DNA of 64,000 nucleotides from Tyto alba (lineage: Eukaryota > Chordata > Aves > Strigiformes > Tytonidae): positions 7,655,501 through 7,719,500 of the forward strand of contig NW_024881313.1 of NCBI RefSeq assembly GCF_018691265.1. Direction: 5' to 3'. Below the pieces are notes generated by a model. It did not search any database. It had not been told where the DNA came from and saw nothing but the letters and a program-made list of their open reading frames with translations. Of the stretch, positions 62,513 to 64,000 are shown in pieces. The position numbers and the translations under genes are program-made. The stretch's first letter is position 1, and every line of letters begins with the position of its first letter.

Positions 62513-63064
62513 GCGACGGAGAGCCCAAACACTGGCACTACGCTTCACTCCTGGTCAGAGCAGAGTGTCACCCAGTGCTGACTCATCAGAAATGCCGTTA
62601 AGAGAAGTGTCTTTTCCCGCCTACGGCTTGCGTTCCTTAAGGCTGGCTGGCGGAGATCCTGGGGCTGGTGGGAGGCCGCTGGGCAGACGCTGCCCAGAGT
62701 CTGCAGCATCCAGGTTTACAGCACGCACCGGCACAGGCGGGCCCTTGCCAGGTGACCCGCGAGCGTTTTTTGATGAGTAAAGATGCGAGAAGCCGAGGGC
62801 TGCGGGCCAGGGCCTTGGACTCCAACTGAGCCACCTCTGCCAAGCCGCCCTGCTCCGAAGGGGCCGCCTGCCCTGACAGATGGTGAGTGGGGAACTGCAG
62901 GACGCATCGCGCCTGCTGAGGATGCCGTCCCTTTCCAAACCCCGGCAGCAGCGCCCTTGTGTCTCTGCCTTGGGCATCGCTAGGACTTGCAGCTACTTCA
63001 GGACTAAGGGTTGCTTGAAGCCGCTTCACGCGTTCGCTCCCACGGTTTGCAACACACGTGTGTT
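62513..63064. promoter_or_regulatory. Orphan CpG-rich island
   Basis: About 550 bp of GC- and CpG-enriched sequence in AT-rich surroundings. It has an extended AP-1/MARE-like site (TGCTGACTCATCA, 62577-62589), a perfect 14-bp palindrome centred on CACGTG (63051-63064), and a plus-strand consensus donor (CAGATG followed by GTGAGT, GT at 62883-62884). No recognisable coding exon lies within it. It is a candidate promoter or enhancer of a non-coding or distal transcript. Confidence 0.5.
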
Positions 63065-64000
63065 TAGGTATGGACACTGAGCAGGAAAGAAATGCTGTAT
63101 GTGATCAGACTGGGAAAACAATTTTTTCCGCCGCAGCCTGAAGAATACTTTCCATAGCAGGTTTGCATGACACCGTAGAGAGGAAAAAATAAATCCAGTT
63201 GGAAATAATGGATAAAATGTAAACTATGCCTACACAAATGTCCTTCCTTTTTAAGGTTCACTTTCAACATTCCTTGTGAACGTAAGGGAATTTCAGCTGG
63301 GCACAATGAAAATTCCTCACATACCATGTGCACGTTTTCTGGATGAAACAGCTATTTTCCCACACACTTCTGCAGCAATGTTATTAACATACTCATGGTG
63401 CTTGGAAATTCATACTATTTCTTCATTTTAGAGTCTTTTAAAAAAACCCCGAAGTAAAATGTATGCTTTTTAATTGCATAAACATGTCATTTCTGAAATG
63501 TTAGACAAATAACCAGTTAAAGGTAAAAAAAGGGGGATTAGAATTTGGAATTTATACATACGGATTTTAACATTAACAAATCTGCTGTGAAAAGTCATGT
63601 ACATGCTCTGTTTGTGGAAGCAAATCTAAAAACAACTCCCAAAGCCAGTGATGAGATGCAACAGTATCTGCTGGTATATTTTTGGGTATAGGCATGCAGC
63701 TGAATTGTTTGACTTTTTTTTTTTCATTTTTTGAAGAAGCCCAGTATAAGAAGATTTATTTAATAAGTTTGGAATGTTCTATTCTGAGGCTAGATATTTT
63801 TTCCCCTATTTTTATGAGCATCTTTGATGCACAATACGTTGAAAACTAATATGAACTAATTTGTCTTTAATATCTCCCATATTAAGCACTATAGGAAGCA
63901 GAGTCCTTCTGCAATCGCTGAGGAAATTCCTTGTGAATTACAGGCTGCTTTCTCATTTAAGGTCATGTGCTGAGGGAACACAGCTCCCTAAATAGTGAGG
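63065..64000. other. Intergenic right edge, no gene seen
   Basis: AT-rich sequence with short open frames only. No repeat or exon is recognised up to the end of the window. Confidence 0.6.

Noticed and set aside
17091..64000. RUNDC3B exons expected upstream of an ABCB1 orthologue
   Set aside because: I looked for the RUN-domain and coiled-coil sequence on both strands and saw none. This is used only as weak evidence about the locus.
1..64000. CRISPR arrays, tRNA or rRNA genes, phage or plasmid features
   Set aside because: No regularly spaced repeats, cloverleaf candidates or prokaryotic-type gene clusters were seen; the window is vertebrate DNA.

Overview
This is vertebrate nuclear DNA, almost certainly from a bird. 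It holds short introns with GT-AG ends, several CR1 retrotransposons (two of them carrying the avian-type 3' end with repeated ATTCTATGA-like octamers, read on the minus strand), a solo-LTR-like element, and AT-rich intergenic DNA with long homopolymer runs. The exact bird lineage cannot be read from the window.

The only gene I can support is on the minus strand: the 5' half of a full-length P-glycoprotein-type ABC transporter of the ABCB1/ABCB4/ABCB5 clade. Thirteen coding exons lie between 15477 and 1183 and join in frame to exactly 542 codons. They encode the N-terminal tail, TM1-TM6 with a glycosylated-type first extracellular loop, and the first nucleotide-binding domain through the A-loop, Walker A and Q-loop. 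The LSGGQ signature, Walker B and the whole second half of the protein lie beyond the left edge. A non-coding first exon with a TATA box (16864-16870) sits in a CpG island at about 16.65-17.09 kb. It is separated from the ATG exon by a 1.1 kb intron that contains a truncated CR1 and an AT microsatellite. The 5' leader carries a start-stop mini-uORF and a GC-rich 12-bp tandem repeat. Which paralogue this is (ABCB1-like, ABCB4 or ABCB5) is unresolved: over TM2-TM4 it is about equally distant from the human members.

From 17.1 to 64 kb I recognise no protein-coding exon. This stretch holds a solo-LTR-like element (18.9-19.3 kb, same strand as the transporter), one ancient degraded CR1 on the plus strand (about 22.8-23.2 kb), two CR1 copies on the minus strand (34.0-35.0 and 53.2-54.0 kb), microsatellites and homopolymers, and an orphan CpG-rich island (62.5-63.1 kb). 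Two promoter-like motif clusters stand out: a CACGTG/AP-1/TATAAAAG cluster near 40.6 kb, and a duplicated 72-bp module with four CCAAT boxes just upstream of a TATAAAG at 55.3 kb.

I saw no CRISPR array, tRNA, rRNA or other unusual system. The more interesting leads are regulatory: the transporter leader and promoter, the LTR that could feed transcription into it, and the 55 kb CCAAT/TATA module.
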